DNA of 64,000 nt from JAXDTI01 sp034090045 (GTDB taxonomy: Bacteria > Actinomycetota > Actinomycetes > Actinomycetales > Actinomycetaceae), in contig JAXDTI010000002.1 of NCBI GenBank assembly GCA_034090045.1, positions 1 through 64,000 on the forward strand, given 5' to 3'. A program made the position numbers and the translations under genes. Shown here piece by piece: positions 28,141 through 36,772 of the stretch. The notes beneath the pieces are model-generated. The model was not told the DNA's origin and made no database searches. It saw only the letters and a program-made list of their open reading frames with translations. The stretch's first letter is position 1. Each line of letters opens with the position of its first letter.

Positions 28141-28146
28141 CCAGCT

Positions 28147-28599
28147 TCAGTTCTTTGCCAGCGACCCGCCGGCAGCTTCAATCTTCGATTGGGCACTGGC
28201 CGACCAGGCATCCACGGTCAGCTGGAAAGCCGCCGTAACCTCACCGGTACCAAGCACCTTTACCGGATTGTTTTTGCGAACCAGACCCGCCTCAACCAGC
28301 TCAACGACACCAAAAGTACCGCCCTCCGGCCAGGTAGATTGCAGTTTATCCAGATTCACAACCTGGAACTCAACCCGGTTCGGATTCTTGAAGCCACGCA
28401 GCTTCGGCAGCCGCATATGGATCGGCATCTGACCGCCCTCAAAACGCGGATGCACATTCTTACGTGCGCCCGTGCCCTTCATGCCGCGACCCGAAGTCTT
28501 GCCTTTCGAGCCCTCACCACGACCGACACGAACCTTGCGGGTACGCGCACCGGGTGCCGGATGCAGATCATGAATCTTCGTGATCTTAGTTTCAGCCAT
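28147..28599 (-). CDS. rplO: 50S ribosomal protein L15
   Basis: 150 aa from ATG 28599, which gives the usual [19 protein letters not shown]; the frame extends upstream to 28716 over rpmD without support. [20 protein letters not shown] and [20 protein letters not shown] are the family core. It lies one base after the rpmD stop. Confidence 0.97.
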   Translation of the reverse strand: MAETKITKIHDLHPAPGARTRKVRVGRGEGSKGKTSGRGMKGTGARKNVHPRFEGGQMPIHMRLPKLRGFKNPNRVEFQVVNLDKLQSTWPEGGTFGVVELVEAGLVRKNNPVKVLGTGEVTAAFQLTVDAWSASAQSKIEAAGGSLAKN

Positions 28600-28600
28600 C

Positions 28601-28786
28601 TCAGTCAACCTCCTCCACGCTGACCAGGTGCCGGACTTTATCGACCTGTCCACGCACCCCCGGAACATCCGGGCGGGTGACAGTCTCGTGAATCCGGTGC
28701 AGCCCCAGCGAGGCAATAACCTTGCGGTGCATCGGCTTGGCTCCGACCAGACCGCGATCCAGGGTAATCTTCAATTCCTTAGCCAT
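28601..28786 (-). CDS. rpmD: 50S ribosomal protein L30
   Basis: 61 aa. It starts [18 protein letters not shown] and contains [17 protein letters not shown] and [15 protein letters not shown]. It overlaps the rpsE stop by one base. Length and position between rpsE and rplO are standard. Confidence 0.96.
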   Translation of the reverse strand: MAKELKITLDRGLVGAKPMHRKVIASLGLHRIHETVTRPDVPGVRGQVDKVRHLVSVEEVD

Positions 28787-29541
28787 CAGGCATTCACCCC
28801 TTCAGCGGCAGCCTCAGCCTCAGCCTTGGCAGCCTCTTTTTTCCTCTCGGCCAGACCCTCAACCTGGGCACGCAGCATACCGGAGGGAACAACCCGCTCC
28901 AGCGGCAAACCACGGCGAGCAGCAACCTCCTCGGGACGCTGCAGCATCCGCAAACCCGCCACGGTCGCGCGCACAATATTAATCGCATTGCTCGACCCCA
29001 GCGACTTGCTGAGCACATCGTGAATACCGGCGCACTCCATCACGGCACGCACCGGGCCGCCAGCGATAACACCGGTACCGGGGGCGGCGGGACGCAACAG
29101 CACAATACCGGCAGAGTCCTTACCCTGAACCGTGTGAGTGATAGTGCGGCGAATCATCGGAACCTGGAAGAAGTTCTTCTTCGCTTCCTCCACGCCCTTC
29201 GCAATCGCCTGCGGCACCTCCTTGGCCTTGCCATAACCGACACCGACCATGCCCTCGCCATCACCGACAACAACCAGCGCGGTAAAGGAGAACCGGCGAC
29301 CGCCCTTAACAACCTTCGACACGCGGTTAATAGTCACCACGCGCTCCAGGTACTTGTCGCGATCATCCTGACTCCCCTTGTTGCGGTCACGCCCACGTCC
29401 GCGACCACCACGACCGCGACCTTTATCCGAGCGACCCCGGCCCTTTCCGGAATCGCCCTGAGGGGCGTCGGTGGCCTGCTCGGTGGCGTTATCTGCCGCA
29501 GCGTTATCAGTCGCTTCGACCAACTCGTGTTCTTCAGCCAT
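28786..29541 (-). CDS. rpsE: 30S ribosomal protein S5, extended at both ends
   Basis: 251 aa. The S5 core (about 60-225) has [40 protein letters not shown] and [26 protein letters not shown] motifs. An N-terminal extension (about 1-58) is acidic, then Arg/Gly/Asp-rich ([19 protein letters not shown]), and the C-terminus is Ala/Glu-rich. Such extensions occur in Actinobacteria. It is positioned between rplR and rpmD as usual. Confidence 0.96.
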   Translation of the reverse strand: MAEEHELVEATDNAAADNATEQATDAPQGDSGKGRGRSDKGRGRGGRGRGRDRNKGSQDDRDKYLERVVTINRVSKVVKGGRRFSFTALVVVGDGEGMVGVGYGKAKEVPQAIAKGVEEAKKNFFQVPMIRRTITHTVQGKDSAGIVLLRPAAPGTGVIAGGPVRAVMECAGIHDVLSKSLGSSNAINIVRATVAGLRMLQRPEEVAARRGLPLERVVPSGMLRAQVEGLAERKKEAAKAEAEAAAEGVNA

Positions 29542-29550
29542 TTTTCCTCC

Positions 29551-29922
29551 TCACAGTGCCAATCCGGCGCTGCGTGCGCCCTCTGCTACAGCCGCCACAC
29601 GACCGTGGTACTTATTACCGCCACGGTCAAAAACCGCCTGGGTGATACCGGCAGCGATCGCGCGCTCGGCGATACGCTCACCAACCTTGCGGGCCGCCTC
29701 GACCTTGGTCTCTTTCGTGCCCCGCACCTCGGACTCCAAAGTGGAAGCCGACACCAGGGTATGCCCCATCTCGTCATTGACGAGCTGGGCGACCATATGC
29801 CGGTTCGAGCGGGTCACAACCAGGCGCGGACGCTCAGCAGTACCATTCACATGCTTACGAACCCGCTGGTGACGGCGTTTACGGGCGACAAACTTGTCTT
29901 TACCTTCAATGGAATAACCCAT
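29551..29922 (-). CDS. rplR: 50S ribosomal protein L18
   Basis: 123 aa; binds 5S rRNA in the central protuberance. [40 protein letters not shown] and [20 protein letters not shown] are the family motifs. It lies 2 nt after rplF and 9 nt before rpsE. Confidence 0.97.
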   Translation of the reverse strand: MGYSIEGKDKFVARKRRHQRVRKHVNGTAERPRLVVTRSNRHMVAQLVNDEMGHTLVSASTLESEVRGTKETKVEAARKVGERIAERAIAAGITQAVFDRGGNKYHGRVAAVAEGARSAGLAL

Positions 29923-29924
29923 GA

Positions 29925-30470
29925 TTACTTACCAGCCTTTCCGACCTTGGAGCGGATCCTCTCGCCCTCATAGCGGATACCTTTACCCTTATAGGGCTCC
30001 GGCGGCCGGATACGACGGATCTTCGCGGCGGTCTCGCCGACCAGCTCCTTGTTTATGCCGCTGACCGAGAACTTCAATGCCCCCTCGACCTTAAACTCGA
30101 TACCCTCGGGCGCCTTAAACAGCACCGGGTGTGAGAAGCCGAGCTGCAACTCGATATCCTTGCCTTTCGCGAGCACACGGTAACCGGTACCAACAATCTG
30201 CAGGTTCTTCGTGTAACCCTCCGTCACACCAACCACCATATTGTTGATCAGGGTGCGAGTCAGGCCGTGCATCGAACGAGAGATACGATCCTCCCCCTCG
30301 GCGGTAACCAGAACCTGGTCACCCTCAACCTTTACAGACACACTACCGCGCCCCGGAATAGCACGACTCAGTTCGCCCTTCGGTCCCTTCACAGTGACGG
30401 TGGCGGAATCAACCTTTACATCAACGCCGGACGGAATAGCGACCGGCTGCTTACCTACACGTGATGCCAT
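29925..30470 (-). CDS. rplF: 50S ribosomal protein L6
   Basis: 181 aa; sits near the GTPase centre. It starts [20 protein letters not shown] and contains [32 protein letters not shown] and the tail [19 protein letters not shown]. Two repeated beta-alpha domains of normal length are visible. It follows rpsH by 15 nt. Confidence 0.97.
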   Translation of the reverse strand: MASRVGKQPVAIPSGVDVKVDSATVTVKGPKGELSRAIPGRGSVSVKVEGDQVLVTAEGEDRISRSMHGLTRTLINNMVVGVTEGYTKNLQIVGTGYRVLAKGKDIELQLGFSHPVLFKAPEGIEFKVEGALKFSVSGINKELVGETAAKIRRIRPPEPYKGKGIRYEGERIRSKVGKAGK

Positions 30471-30485
30471 TTCGCTTCTCCTCCC

Positions 30486-30884
30486 TTACCAGACGTAGGC
30501 GAGGACTTCCCCGCCCACTCCCTTATCGGCGGCCTGGCGATCAGTGAGCACCCCGGAAGACGTGGAAAGAATCGCCACGCCCAAACCGCCCATAACTTTC
30601 GGCAGCTCGGTGGATTTCACGTATTTACGCAGGCCGGGCTTTGAGATGCGCTTCAGACCGGTAATGGCCCGCTGTCTCCGCTCACCATACTTGAGTTTCA
30701 AAGTGAGATTCTTTCCCACCTTTGCCTCGCTCACCTCGATGCCGGCGATATAGCCCTCACGCTCAAGAATGTCGGCAATCGCGCCTTTCATCTTCGAGTA
30801 CGGCATCGTCACGGCATCATGATGCGCAGTGTTCGCGTTGCGCAGACGAGTCAGCATGTCTGCGATTGGATCTGTCATTGTCAT
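30486..30884 (-). CDS. rpsH: 30S ribosomal protein S8
   Basis: 132 aa. It starts [20 protein letters not shown] (a second ATG two codons in is the alternative start). It contains [19 protein letters not shown] and [20 protein letters not shown]. It binds 16S rRNA helix 21 and often represses its own operon in bacteria. It lies 73 nt after rpsN. Confidence 0.97.
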   Translation of the reverse strand: MTMTDPIADMLTRLRNANTAHHDAVTMPYSKMKGAIADILEREGYIAGIEVSEAKVGKNLTLKLKYGERRQRAITGLKRISKPGLRKYVKSTELPKVMGGLGVAILSTSSGVLTDRQAADKGVGGEVLAYVW

Positions 30885-30957
30885 ATTGGGCTTCGGCCCT
30901 TCCTCGTCGCGGTTTCTGTAGCCTATAAACCGACCCAGACCTGCGGCGTAGTAGTTT

Positions 30958-31143
30958 TTACCAGCTGCTCTTCGTCACGCCCGGGAGCTCGCCCTTTAGA
31001 GCCATCTCCCGCAGGCACACGCGGCACAGTCCGAACTTGCGATACACCGAATGCGGGCGGCCGCAACGGTTGCATCGGGTGTAGGCGCGCACCTTAAACT
31101 TAGGTTCGCGGGCGGCCTTTACTTTCAGCGATGTCTTCGCCAT
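30958..31143 (-). CDS. rpsN: 30S ribosomal protein S14, zinc type
   Basis: 61 aa type Z S14. The zinc site is CNRC...CRVC (about residues 24-43). [20 protein letters not shown] starts the protein, and [20 protein letters not shown] is diagnostic. It sits between rplE and rpsH, the standard place for the zinc form. Confidence 0.97.
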   Translation of the reverse strand: MAKTSLKVKAAREPKFKVRAYTRCNRCGRPHSVYRKFGLCRVCLREMALKGELPGVTKSSW

Positions 31144-31146
31144 ATC

Positions 31147-31713
31147 TCAGTCCTCCTTGAACGGGAAACCCAGCAATTTCAGCAGGGCACGTCCCTCATC
31201 GTCGGTCTTGGCGGTGGTCACCACAGTGATATCCATGCCACGCACGTGGTCGATAGAATCCTGATCGATCTCATGGAACATGGCCTGCTCGGTGAGACCG
31301 AAAGTGTAGTTACCGGAGCCATCGAACTGCTTTGCGGACAGGCCACGGAAGTCGCGGATACGCGGCAACGCAGTCGATAACAGGCGATCCAGGAACTCCC
31401 ACATACGGGTGCCACGCAGGGTCACGTGGGCACCAATCGCCTGCCCCTCACGCAGCTTGAACTGGGCGATTGACTTCTTCGCGCGGGACACCGCGGCCTT
31501 TTGACCGGTAATCGCGGCCAGGTCGCGCAAGGCACCCTCCATCATCTTGGAGTCGCGGGCGGCCTCGCCAACCCCCATATTCACCACAATCTTCGTCAGT
31601 GTCGGAATCTGCATCACATTCTCGTACTTGAACTGCTTTTGCATCTCCGGGCGAATCTGCTCGATGTAGGTAGCTTTCAGCCGAGGCACAACGTGCTCAG
31701 TTTTCTCTGCCAT
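31147..31713 (-). CDS. rplE: 50S ribosomal protein L5
   Basis: 188 aa; binds 5S rRNA and P-site t[43 protein letters not shown] and [20 protein letters not shown] are typical. Its ATG overlaps the rplX stop by one base, indicating coupled translation. Confidence 0.97.
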   Translation of the reverse strand: MAEKTEHVVPRLKATYIEQIRPEMQKQFKYENVMQIPTLTKIVVNMGVGEAARDSKMMEGALRDLAAITGQKAAVSRAKKSIAQFKLREGQAIGAHVTLRGTRMWEFLDRLLSTALPRIRDFRGLSAKQFDGSGNYTFGLTEQAMFHEIDQDSIDHVRGMDITVVTTAKTDDEGRALLKLLGFPFKED

Positions 31714-32132
31714 CAGATATCCTCCCCTGAACGCTTAGCGACGCGGATGCGATGGGTCTTGATGCGACCACCCCGCTCCACCTGCTCCTCACGGATTCCG
31801 ACACGGGTCGGCTTCTTCGTCTTCGGGTCCACCAACGCCACATTAGACACGTGGATAGGCGCCTCGCGGTACTCGATTCCACCTGTCACCTGACCCTGCT
31901 GATTCTGACCCTGACGCACGTGATGGGTGTGGATATTCACGCCCTCTACCAGCACCCGGTCAGTCTCGGGAAAAACCTCGATGACGCGACCTTGCTTGCC
32001 TTTATCGCCGGCGGGCAGCGGAGCCAAGCCCTGCTCCTCGCGGCGCTTATTGCGCTCCTTGAGCTTCTTTTCGTCACTGGTACGACCGGCGATCACCTCG
32101 ACCAGGTCGCCTTTCTTTATCTTCGCACCCAT
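31713..32132 (-). CDS. rplX: 50S ribosomal protein L24 with a charged insertion
   Basis: 139 aa, about 30 longer than usual. The KOW motif is split: [17 protein letters not shown] at the start is separated from [17 protein letters not shown] by an insertion of about 25 mostly charged residues (about 18-42, [19 protein letters not shown]). The rest ([34 protein letters not shown]) is standard. L24 is an early assembly protein at the tunnel exit. The insertion is in frame with good codons, so it is a lineage trait, not an error. Confidence 0.95.
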   Translation of the reverse strand: MGAKIKKGDLVEVIAGRTSDEKKLKERNKRREEQGLAPLPAGDKGKQGRVIEVFPETDRVLVEGVNIHTHHVRQGQNQQGQVTGGIEYREAPIHVSNVALVDPKTKKPTRVGIREEQVERGGRIKTHRIRVAKRSGEDI

Positions 32133-32134
32133 AG

Positions 32135-32503
32135 TTACAGCACCTCCGGAGCCAGCGAAATAATACGCATGAACTTCTTGTCACGCAGCTCCCGACCGAT
32201 GGGGCCGAAGATACGGGTGCCACGGGGCTCCCCGTTGTTGTTAATCAGTACAGCTGCGTTCTCGTCAAAGCGGATATAGGAGCCGTCCGGGCGTCGCCGC
32301 TCTTTGCGGGTACGCACGATGACTGCTCGAACCACTTCGCCCTTTTTGACGCTGCCGCCTGGGATGGCGTCTTTGACGGTTGCGACAATAGTGTCGCCGA
32401 TACCGCCGAAACGCCGCTTCGAGCCGCCGAGCACCCGGATGCAAAGGATCTCCTTCGCGCCGGTGTTGTCGGCGACTTTCAGTCGCGTCTCCTGCTGAAT
32501 CAT
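32135..32503 (-). CDS. rplN: 50S ribosomal protein L14
   Basis: 122 aa from ATG 32503, with GGAGAT upstream; the frame extends to 32560 without support. [40 protein letters not shown] and SLAPEVL are the family start and end. It is the first gene of the spc operon here because the S10 operon's rpsQ is 11 kb away. Confidence 0.97.
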   Translation of the reverse strand: MIQQETRLKVADNTGAKEILCIRVLGGSKRRFGGIGDTIVATVKDAIPGGSVKKGEVVRAVIVRTRKERRRPDGSYIRFDENAAVLINNNGEPRGTRIFGPIGRELRDKKFMRIISLAPEVL

Positions 32504-32828
32504 CAATATCTCCTGTCGCCTGCCGTGCTGGCTCAGCTTGGTTTGCCCTGGTTGCGTCACTGTTTGCAGCGCGCACGGGACAAACCTGGCCCGAGGATCA
32601 GCCCGACGATGCGGTTATATTCTGTCCGTTGGAGCTGGAGCGGGTCGCTACCGGCGGCTGCTGCTGCCGGTTGCCTCAGACTCAATCACACTGGTCCTTG
32701 CCGGTTTACCGACCTTTATGACACTCGGTGAAAGGTCTCTGAAGGCATCCCGTTCAGTTTCCAACCTGACCAGCTTAACGCACAGACCCACTCCAGACCA
32801 ATTCAATACCCCTGCCATCCCCCTCCCC
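32504..32828 (-). promoter_or_regulatory. Spc-operon leader and promoter region (no gene)
   Basis: No convincing gene is present. A TATAAC -10 candidate lies on the minus strand at 32614-32619 (GAATATAACC), about 110 nt before rplN; the -35 is unclear. The operon therefore probably has its own promoter after separation from S10. Small plus-strand frames here lack support. Confidence 0.35.
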
Positions 32829-32904
32829 GTGCACAACTCTGGTGATTTTGAGCCGAAAACAGCAATATCGAGCATTTCAAAGCAAAATCTCCAGAGTTAC
32901 GCAC
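32829..32904. repeat. Palindromic repeat, copy A
   Basis: Left arm GTGCACAACTCTGG (32829-32842) and right arm CCAGAGTTACGCAC (32891-32904) pair at 12 of 14 positions, and inner GATTTTG/CAAAATC extends the stem. The right half is nearly identical to copy D 26 kb away (ATTTCAAAGCAAAATC). It lies 100 bp upstream of the DUF559 gene. Confidence 0.75.
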
Positions 32905-32954
32905 AGACCCACGAAAAGAGTTACGCACAGACCCACGACCAGAGTTATCCACAG
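32893..32954 (+). repeat. 24-bp tandem repeat of the palindrome arm
   Basis: AGAGTTACGCACAGACCCAC begins at 32893 and 32917, and a diverged third unit AGAGTTATCCACAG begins at 32941, so the period is 24. The units copy the right arm of palindrome A. The last unit contains TTATCCACA, a perfect match to the classical DnaA-box consensus, but only once. Confidence 0.7.
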
Positions 32955-33003
32955 TTTCCACCTTTACATTGCTAAACATTATTAATCATTATTTAGTTAT
33001 GTT

Positions 33004-33864
33004 ATGAACACACAACATCAGGCAGATATCTACACATATAAGCAACTACGCGAAAACTGGATCACTCGGAGGCAAATCGAGCACATGCTCAAGACAGGTC
33101 AGTTGCGGCGCATACGACGCGGCTGGTACCAAACGCCCGAAGCAAACCCCGAGGCCATTAGAGCTATCAAACTCGGCGGTCGGCTTTGCTGTCTGAGCGA
33201 ATGCAAACGCCAAGGGCTGTGGGTACCTCCGGGAGATATACGCCCACACATCGCGCTGCCCAGCCATGCAGAAAACGATTTGCCAAGTGACGTGGTCGGA
33301 CACCGAAGCAAACTGAACCCCGGGCAGCCGACAGTGCCGCTGCGGGAGTCGCTTGGGATGGTGCTGCGGCATCACGACGCGGAGACCGGCCTGATAGTCC
33401 TGGAGTCGGCGGTCGATAAGGGACTGATCACACGGTGGCAAGCACGCGAGTTAATCGCTGAGCAGAGCGGACGAAAGCAGCAAGAGCTGCGATTTTTCAC
33501 ACCGGGCGCGCAGTCTGGGAGCGAGACACGAGCGCGACTGTTTCTGCAGCGTCGGGGACTTGACGTGAAAATCCAACAGCACCCAGCAGGAGTTGGGCGG
33601 GTGGACATCCTGGTAGGCAAATCCTTGATTATCGAGTGCGACTCGGCAGCACACCACAGCAAAGTTGAGGACTATTTGAACGACCGTGAGCGGGATTTAC
33701 AGGCTATCGATGCGGGCTATAGTGTGATTCGGCTCAGCTACCCGCAAATTTGGTCCGAATGGAAGCGCACCCAGCAGGTGCTGATTCGCCGCCTCGGAGG
33801 CAAGCGGTATCGGAGCGACAGCGTGCACAACTCTGGAGATTTTGAACAAAAAAGGGCGTTTTAG
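33004..33864 (+). CDS. AbiEi-like wHTH plus DUF559 endonuclease-fold protein
   Basis: 286 aa. The N-terminal part (about 10-90) has LRENWITRRQIEHMLKTGQL and LRRIRRGWY, the winged-helix pattern seen in AbiEi-type antitoxins and related actinobacterial proteins. The C-terminal part (about 172-263) is DUF559/Vsr-like: E174, D201 in GRVDILV, ECD (211-213), HH (217-218) and R228/R230/D231, consistent with a PD-(D/E)xK nuclease. The last 13 codons run into palindromic repeat copy B (VHNSGDF is repeat-encoded). The AT-rich upstream region suggests a separate promoter. No AbiEii-type toxin gene is adjacent. Confidence 0.75.
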   Translation: MNTQHQADIYTYKQLRENWITRRQIEHMLKTGQLRRIRRGWYQTPEANPEAIRAIKLGGRLCCLSECKRQGLWVPPGDIRPHIALPSHAENDLPSDVVGHRSKLNPGQPTVPLRESLGMVLRHHDAETGLIVLESAVDKGLITRWQARELIAEQSGRKQQELRFFTPGAQSGSETRARLFLQRRGLDVKIQQHPAGVGRVDILVGKSLIIECDSAAHHSKVEDYLNDRERDLQAIDAGYSVIRLSYPQIWSEWKRTQQVLIRRLGGKRYRSDSVHNSGDFEQKRAF

Positions 33865-33900
33865 TGGATTTGGGAGCAAATTAACCAGAGTTGTGCACGC
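33821..33900. repeat. Palindromic repeat, copy B, overlapping the DUF559 gene end
   Basis: GCGTGCACAACTCTGG (33821-33836) and CCAGAGTTGTGCACGC (33885-33900) form a perfect 16-bp inverted repeat. The left arm lies inside the DUF559 coding sequence, whose stop is at 33864 in the loop. Copies A and B thus flank this gene, about 1.07 kb end to end. Confidence 0.8.
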
Positions 33901-33966
33901 TGGGGGGACAGGGGAGGGAGGAAGGAAGGAGATAGCAGAGGGGGGTGGAATAACGAAAGGGGGGAG

Positions 33967-34002
33967 TTGCGTTTTTAAGTTAGGTCAGGCTAACATCTTG
34001 AT
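33967..34002 (+). promoter_or_regulatory. feoA promoter with DtxR/IdeR-like box
   Basis: TTAGGTCAGGCTAACATCT (33980-33998) matches the DtxR/IdeR consensus at 15 of 19 positions by my count. It overlaps TAACAT (33991-33996), a -10 candidate, with TTGCGT at 33967-33972 as the -35 (18-bp spacer). Transcription would begin at or near the feoA ATG (34003), so the mRNA may be leaderless. This predicts repression by iron-loaded regulator. Confidence 0.65.
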
Positions 34003-34227
34003 ATGGAACTTAAGCGGCTGCCCCGTAAGAATCGCGCGCGAATTACCGCCATGAATATCTCACCATGCCACCTGCTACGTCTTTCTGAACTCGGGCTACG
34101 TCCCGGAGCGGAGCTAAGTGTCGTTAATCGCGGAGCGTTCGGCGGACTGGTAATAAACATTGCCGGGACCCGTTTGGCAATTGACGCGCGTAGCGCCCGC
34201 GAAATAGAGGTACAGGTCACCGCATGA
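34003..34227 (+). CDS. feoA: Ferrous iron transport protein FeoA
   Basis: 74 aa SH3-like cytoplasmic protein that works with FeoB. RLSELGLRPGAELSVVNRGA and GGLVINIAGTRLAIDARSAR are the FeoA core. No ribosome site precedes the ATG, which fits a leaderless start. It overlaps feoB by four bases (ATGA), so translation is coupled. It is the first gene of the iron genes in the island. Confidence 0.92.
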   Translation: MELKRLPRKNRARITAMNISPCHLLRLSELGLRPGAELSVVNRGAFGGLVINIAGTRLAIDARSAREIEVQVTA

Positions 34228-36668
34228 GCTGTCCGAAGTGCGGGTCGAGCGGAGCAGACCGCAACGGCGCGAGTCACGCAGTTGCCGCCGAATCTGAAAG
34301 CAAAACTGCAGTTCGCGGCAATAATAACAACACAGACAGTTATTCCGATGCCGCGAAATCTGAAAACCATAATGTAACCCGCGGAAAAGGAAACCGAGCA
34401 GAAAGCGAGGCGGTTCCAGGAGACGCTCTGCCTGGAGACAGTGCGAACACCAAAAATCGCGGCACAATACAACGCCTGCTCGGCTTGGGGAAACGACCCG
34501 AAAACACCACGGCAGAGACCTATACGACCAAAACCGCTCCCCCGCTGGCGGGTGGCTTCATCGACGCTAACTGCGGGTGCGGGTCTGCCAGCGGAACCGG
34601 CAGCATCCCGACCACCAACACGCGGATAACAACGAACACCATCCTGCTCGACACGCCGGTCGGACCCAGCGAGCGGCACACCATCGCGCTCGTCGGCAAT
34701 CCCAACAACGGGAAATCCACACTGTTCAACCTGGTCACCGGCGCGCACCAGCAGGTCATCAACGCGCCCGGAACCACCGTCGAACTGATGAAAGGCACCT
34801 GGCGCTCCATCAACGCCGAAGTGATTGACCTGCCCGGCACCTATTCCCTGATAGCGAATAGCCCTGACGAACAGGTTGTCACCGATACCTTGACCGGACC
34901 CGAATCAGCCGATCTCGATCTGGTGTTGGTGGTTCTCGATGCCACCGCGATTGAACGTTCCCTGTATCTGCTCGCACAGGTCGCACAACGGAACCTGCCG
35001 GTCGCCTGTGTCGTCACGATGGCTGACGTATCCGCGGGTCACGGTGAAAACATTGACACTGCCGGTTTGGAAAAAGTGCTCGGCGTGCCGGTGATGGCGC
35101 TTGACCCGCGCGGGCGCGTCGGCCTGCGGGAGCTGGAGCGGATGACTCTGGAGGCGCTGCGGCACCGGCCGCGGGTGCAGGGCATTGGCAGTATAGGCAG
35201 TGCGGGAGATATAGGTTTCGCGGCGGGCGATTCCGGCGCAGGCGACAGCGCCACAAATGCCGCGTTATCCCCAGAGGCAGCCGAGTTAGCGCAAGCCGGA
35301 AGGCTTTTTGACTGGGTTAAATCGGTACTGCGGGAAACCGGGAAACGCACCGCAAACCTGGTCTGCCCCTCCCTATCAGACAAAATCGACCGCTGGTTGC
35401 TGAACCCCGTCATCGGTCTGCCGGTGTTCTTCGGGCTGATGTGGCTGCTTTTCCAGCTGGCCGGCACCTGGATCGGACCGCTGCAAGACCTATTCGACGG
35501 CCTATTCGCCAGCACTGAGCCGGGCTCGTTCAGCCTTGCCAACTGCATCAGTTGGGTGCTCGCCCGCGCCGGACTGGGCGGCAGCTGGGTGGAATCGTTG
35601 CTGGTGGGCGGGCTCGCGACCGGACTCGGCGTCGTGGCCAGCTTCTTCCCACTGATGTTAGTAATCTTCCTGGCAATCTCGCTGCTGGAAGACTCCGGAT
35701 ATATGGCGCGCGCGGCCTTCCTCGGCGACCGCCTGATGCGCAAAATCGGGCTCGACGGGCGGGTAATCCTGCCGCTCATCATGGGTTTCGGATGTAACCT
35801 GCCGGCGCTCGCCGCCGTCCGCACCCTGCCCAGTGCCCGGCAACGTCTGGTCGCCACCCTGATTATTCCCTATACCTCCTGCGCGGCGCGGCTCACAATC
35901 TATCTGATGATTGCGAAAATTTTCTTCCCCGAGCACACCGGGACCATCGTGTGGGCGATGTACCTGGTCAGCATCGTAATGGTGGTTGCCGCGGCGTGGG
36001 TGCTGCGGCGCTGGATTACACACGGCGAGGCGGCCGCGCCCCTGATGCTGGTGCTGCCGGCCTACCAGGTGCCGCGCGCCATCGTGAGCTTGAAAAACAC
36101 TTGGCTGCGGTCCTGGGCATTCGTGCGCGGAGCAGGAAAAATAATAGTTGCGATGACGATGGTCGTGTGGCTGCTGGGTGCGATTCCAGTCGGGGCGGAG
36201 CGCGGTATAGGTTTCGCGGACGCCGACTTGCCGATGTCCGATTCGCTGTATGGGCGGGTCGCGCAGGGGCTGGAGCCGGTGTTCGCGCCGACCGGGTTCG
36301 GGGAATGGCACCTGACCGGGGCGCTGATGACCGGGTTTGTGGCTAAAGAAACCGTCGTTTCCTCGATTGTCACCTCCTTTAACATGGACGAGGAAGCTGC
36401 CGGGGATGCCGAAGAAAACGGCGACAACCTGGGGGAACTGCCCGGACTGCTGCGCGGGGCGCTGCGCGATTCGGCGGGTGCCGGTAACGAGGCAGCGGCG
36501 GCGCTGGCGTTCCTGGTGTTTGTGCTCACCTATACCCCATGCCTGGCGACCGTCGCGGAACAGGTGCGGCAAATTGGCGGGCGGCGCGCCGCGGCGGCAG
36601 TCGGGGTGCAGCTCGCAGTCGCGTGGGTGCTGGCCGTCGCGGTTTTCCAGGTCGGGGCGCTGCTGTGA
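34224..36668 (+). CDS. feoB: Ferrous iron transporter FeoB with a Cys-bearing N-terminal extension
   Basis: 814 aa Fe(II) importer. The G domain has G1 GNPNNGKST (158-166), G3 DLPGTYSL (202-209) and a G4 position reading TMAD (265-268) instead of the usual NxxD. The membrane part (about 385-814) has two Gate regions, LLEDSGYMARAAFLGDRLMR with FGCNLPALAAVRTL, and FVAKETVVSSIVTSF with TPCLATV. Unusually, about 150 residues precede the G domain, Ser/Asn/Thr-rich, with CPKC at 3-6 and CGC at 117-119. The extension may bind metal; that is inference. The sequence looks more GC-rich than the ribosomal genes around it. Confidence 0.93.
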   Translation: MSCPKCGSSGADRNGASHAVAAESESKTAVRGNNNNTDSYSDAAKSENHNVTRGKGNRAESEAVPGDALPGDSANTKNRGTIQRLLGLGKRPENTTAETYTTKTAPPLAGGFIDANCGCGSASGTGSIPTTNTRITTNTILLDTPVGPSERHTIALVGNPNNGKSTLFNLVTGAHQQVINAPGTTVELMKGTWRSINAEVIDLPGTYSLIANSPDEQVVTDTLTGPESADLDLVLVVLDATAIERSLYLLAQVAQRNLPVACVVTMADVSAGHGENIDTAGLEKVLGVPVMALDPRGRVGLRELERMTLEALRHRPRVQGIGSIGSAGDIGFAAGDSGAGDSATNAALSPEAAELAQAGRLFDWVKSVLRETGKRTANLVCPSLSDKIDRWLLNPVIGLPVFFGLMWLLFQLAGTWIGPLQDLFDGLFASTEPGSFSLANCISWVLARAGLGGSWVESLLVGGLATGLGVVASFFPLMLVIFLAISLLEDSGYMARAAFLGDRLMRKIGLDGRVILPLIMGFGCNLPALAAVRTLPSARQRLVATLIIPYTSCAARLTIYLMIAKIFFPEHTGTIVWAMYLVSIVMVVAAAWVLRRWITHGEAAAPLMLVLPAYQVPRAIVSLKNTWLRSWAFVRGAGKIIVAMTMVVWLLGAIPVGAERGIGFADADLPMSDSLYGRVAQGLEPVFAPTGFGEWHLTGALMTGFVAKETVVSSIVTSFNMDEEAAGDAEENGDNLGELPGLLRGALRDSAGAGNEAAAALAFLVFVLTYTPCLATVAEQVRQIGGRRAAAAVGVQLAVAWVLAVAVFQVGALL

Positions 36669-36691
36669 GCGGGGCTGCAGCGGTAGATGCT

Positions 36692-36768
36692 GTGCATAAA
36701 ACTGGAAAATTTGACGAGAAAAAGGCTGAAAACATCATTTTTGATCAAAATCACCAGAGTTGTGCGCG
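36692..36768. repeat. Palindromic repeat, copy C (degenerate), in the feo operon
   Basis: The left end GTGCATAAAACTGG (36692-36705) is diverged; the right end CCAGAGTTGTGCGCG (36754-36768) is well preserved. CATTTTTGATCAAAATCACC matches the inner part of the other copies. It lies between feoB and the feoC-like start and could modulate the downstream gene. Confidence 0.6.
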
Positions 36769-36772
36769 GGAT

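Noticed and set aside
32538..32975. 145-residue plus-strand frame upstream of the DUF559 gene
   Set aside because: It spans the rplN leader and palindrome A; its sequence is just translated repeats.
33004..33864. AbiE toxin-antitoxin pair
   Set aside because: The N-terminus is AbiEi-like but no AbiEii nucleotidyltransferase follows; the C-terminus is nuclease-like instead.
32829..33900. CRISPR array suggested by repeated GTGCACAACTCTGG
   Set aside because: Only inverted, irregularly spaced copies and no uniform spacers or cas genes.
35658..36572. 304-residue frame antisense to feoB
   Set aside because: The plus-strand frame encodes all FeoB motifs across this stretch.
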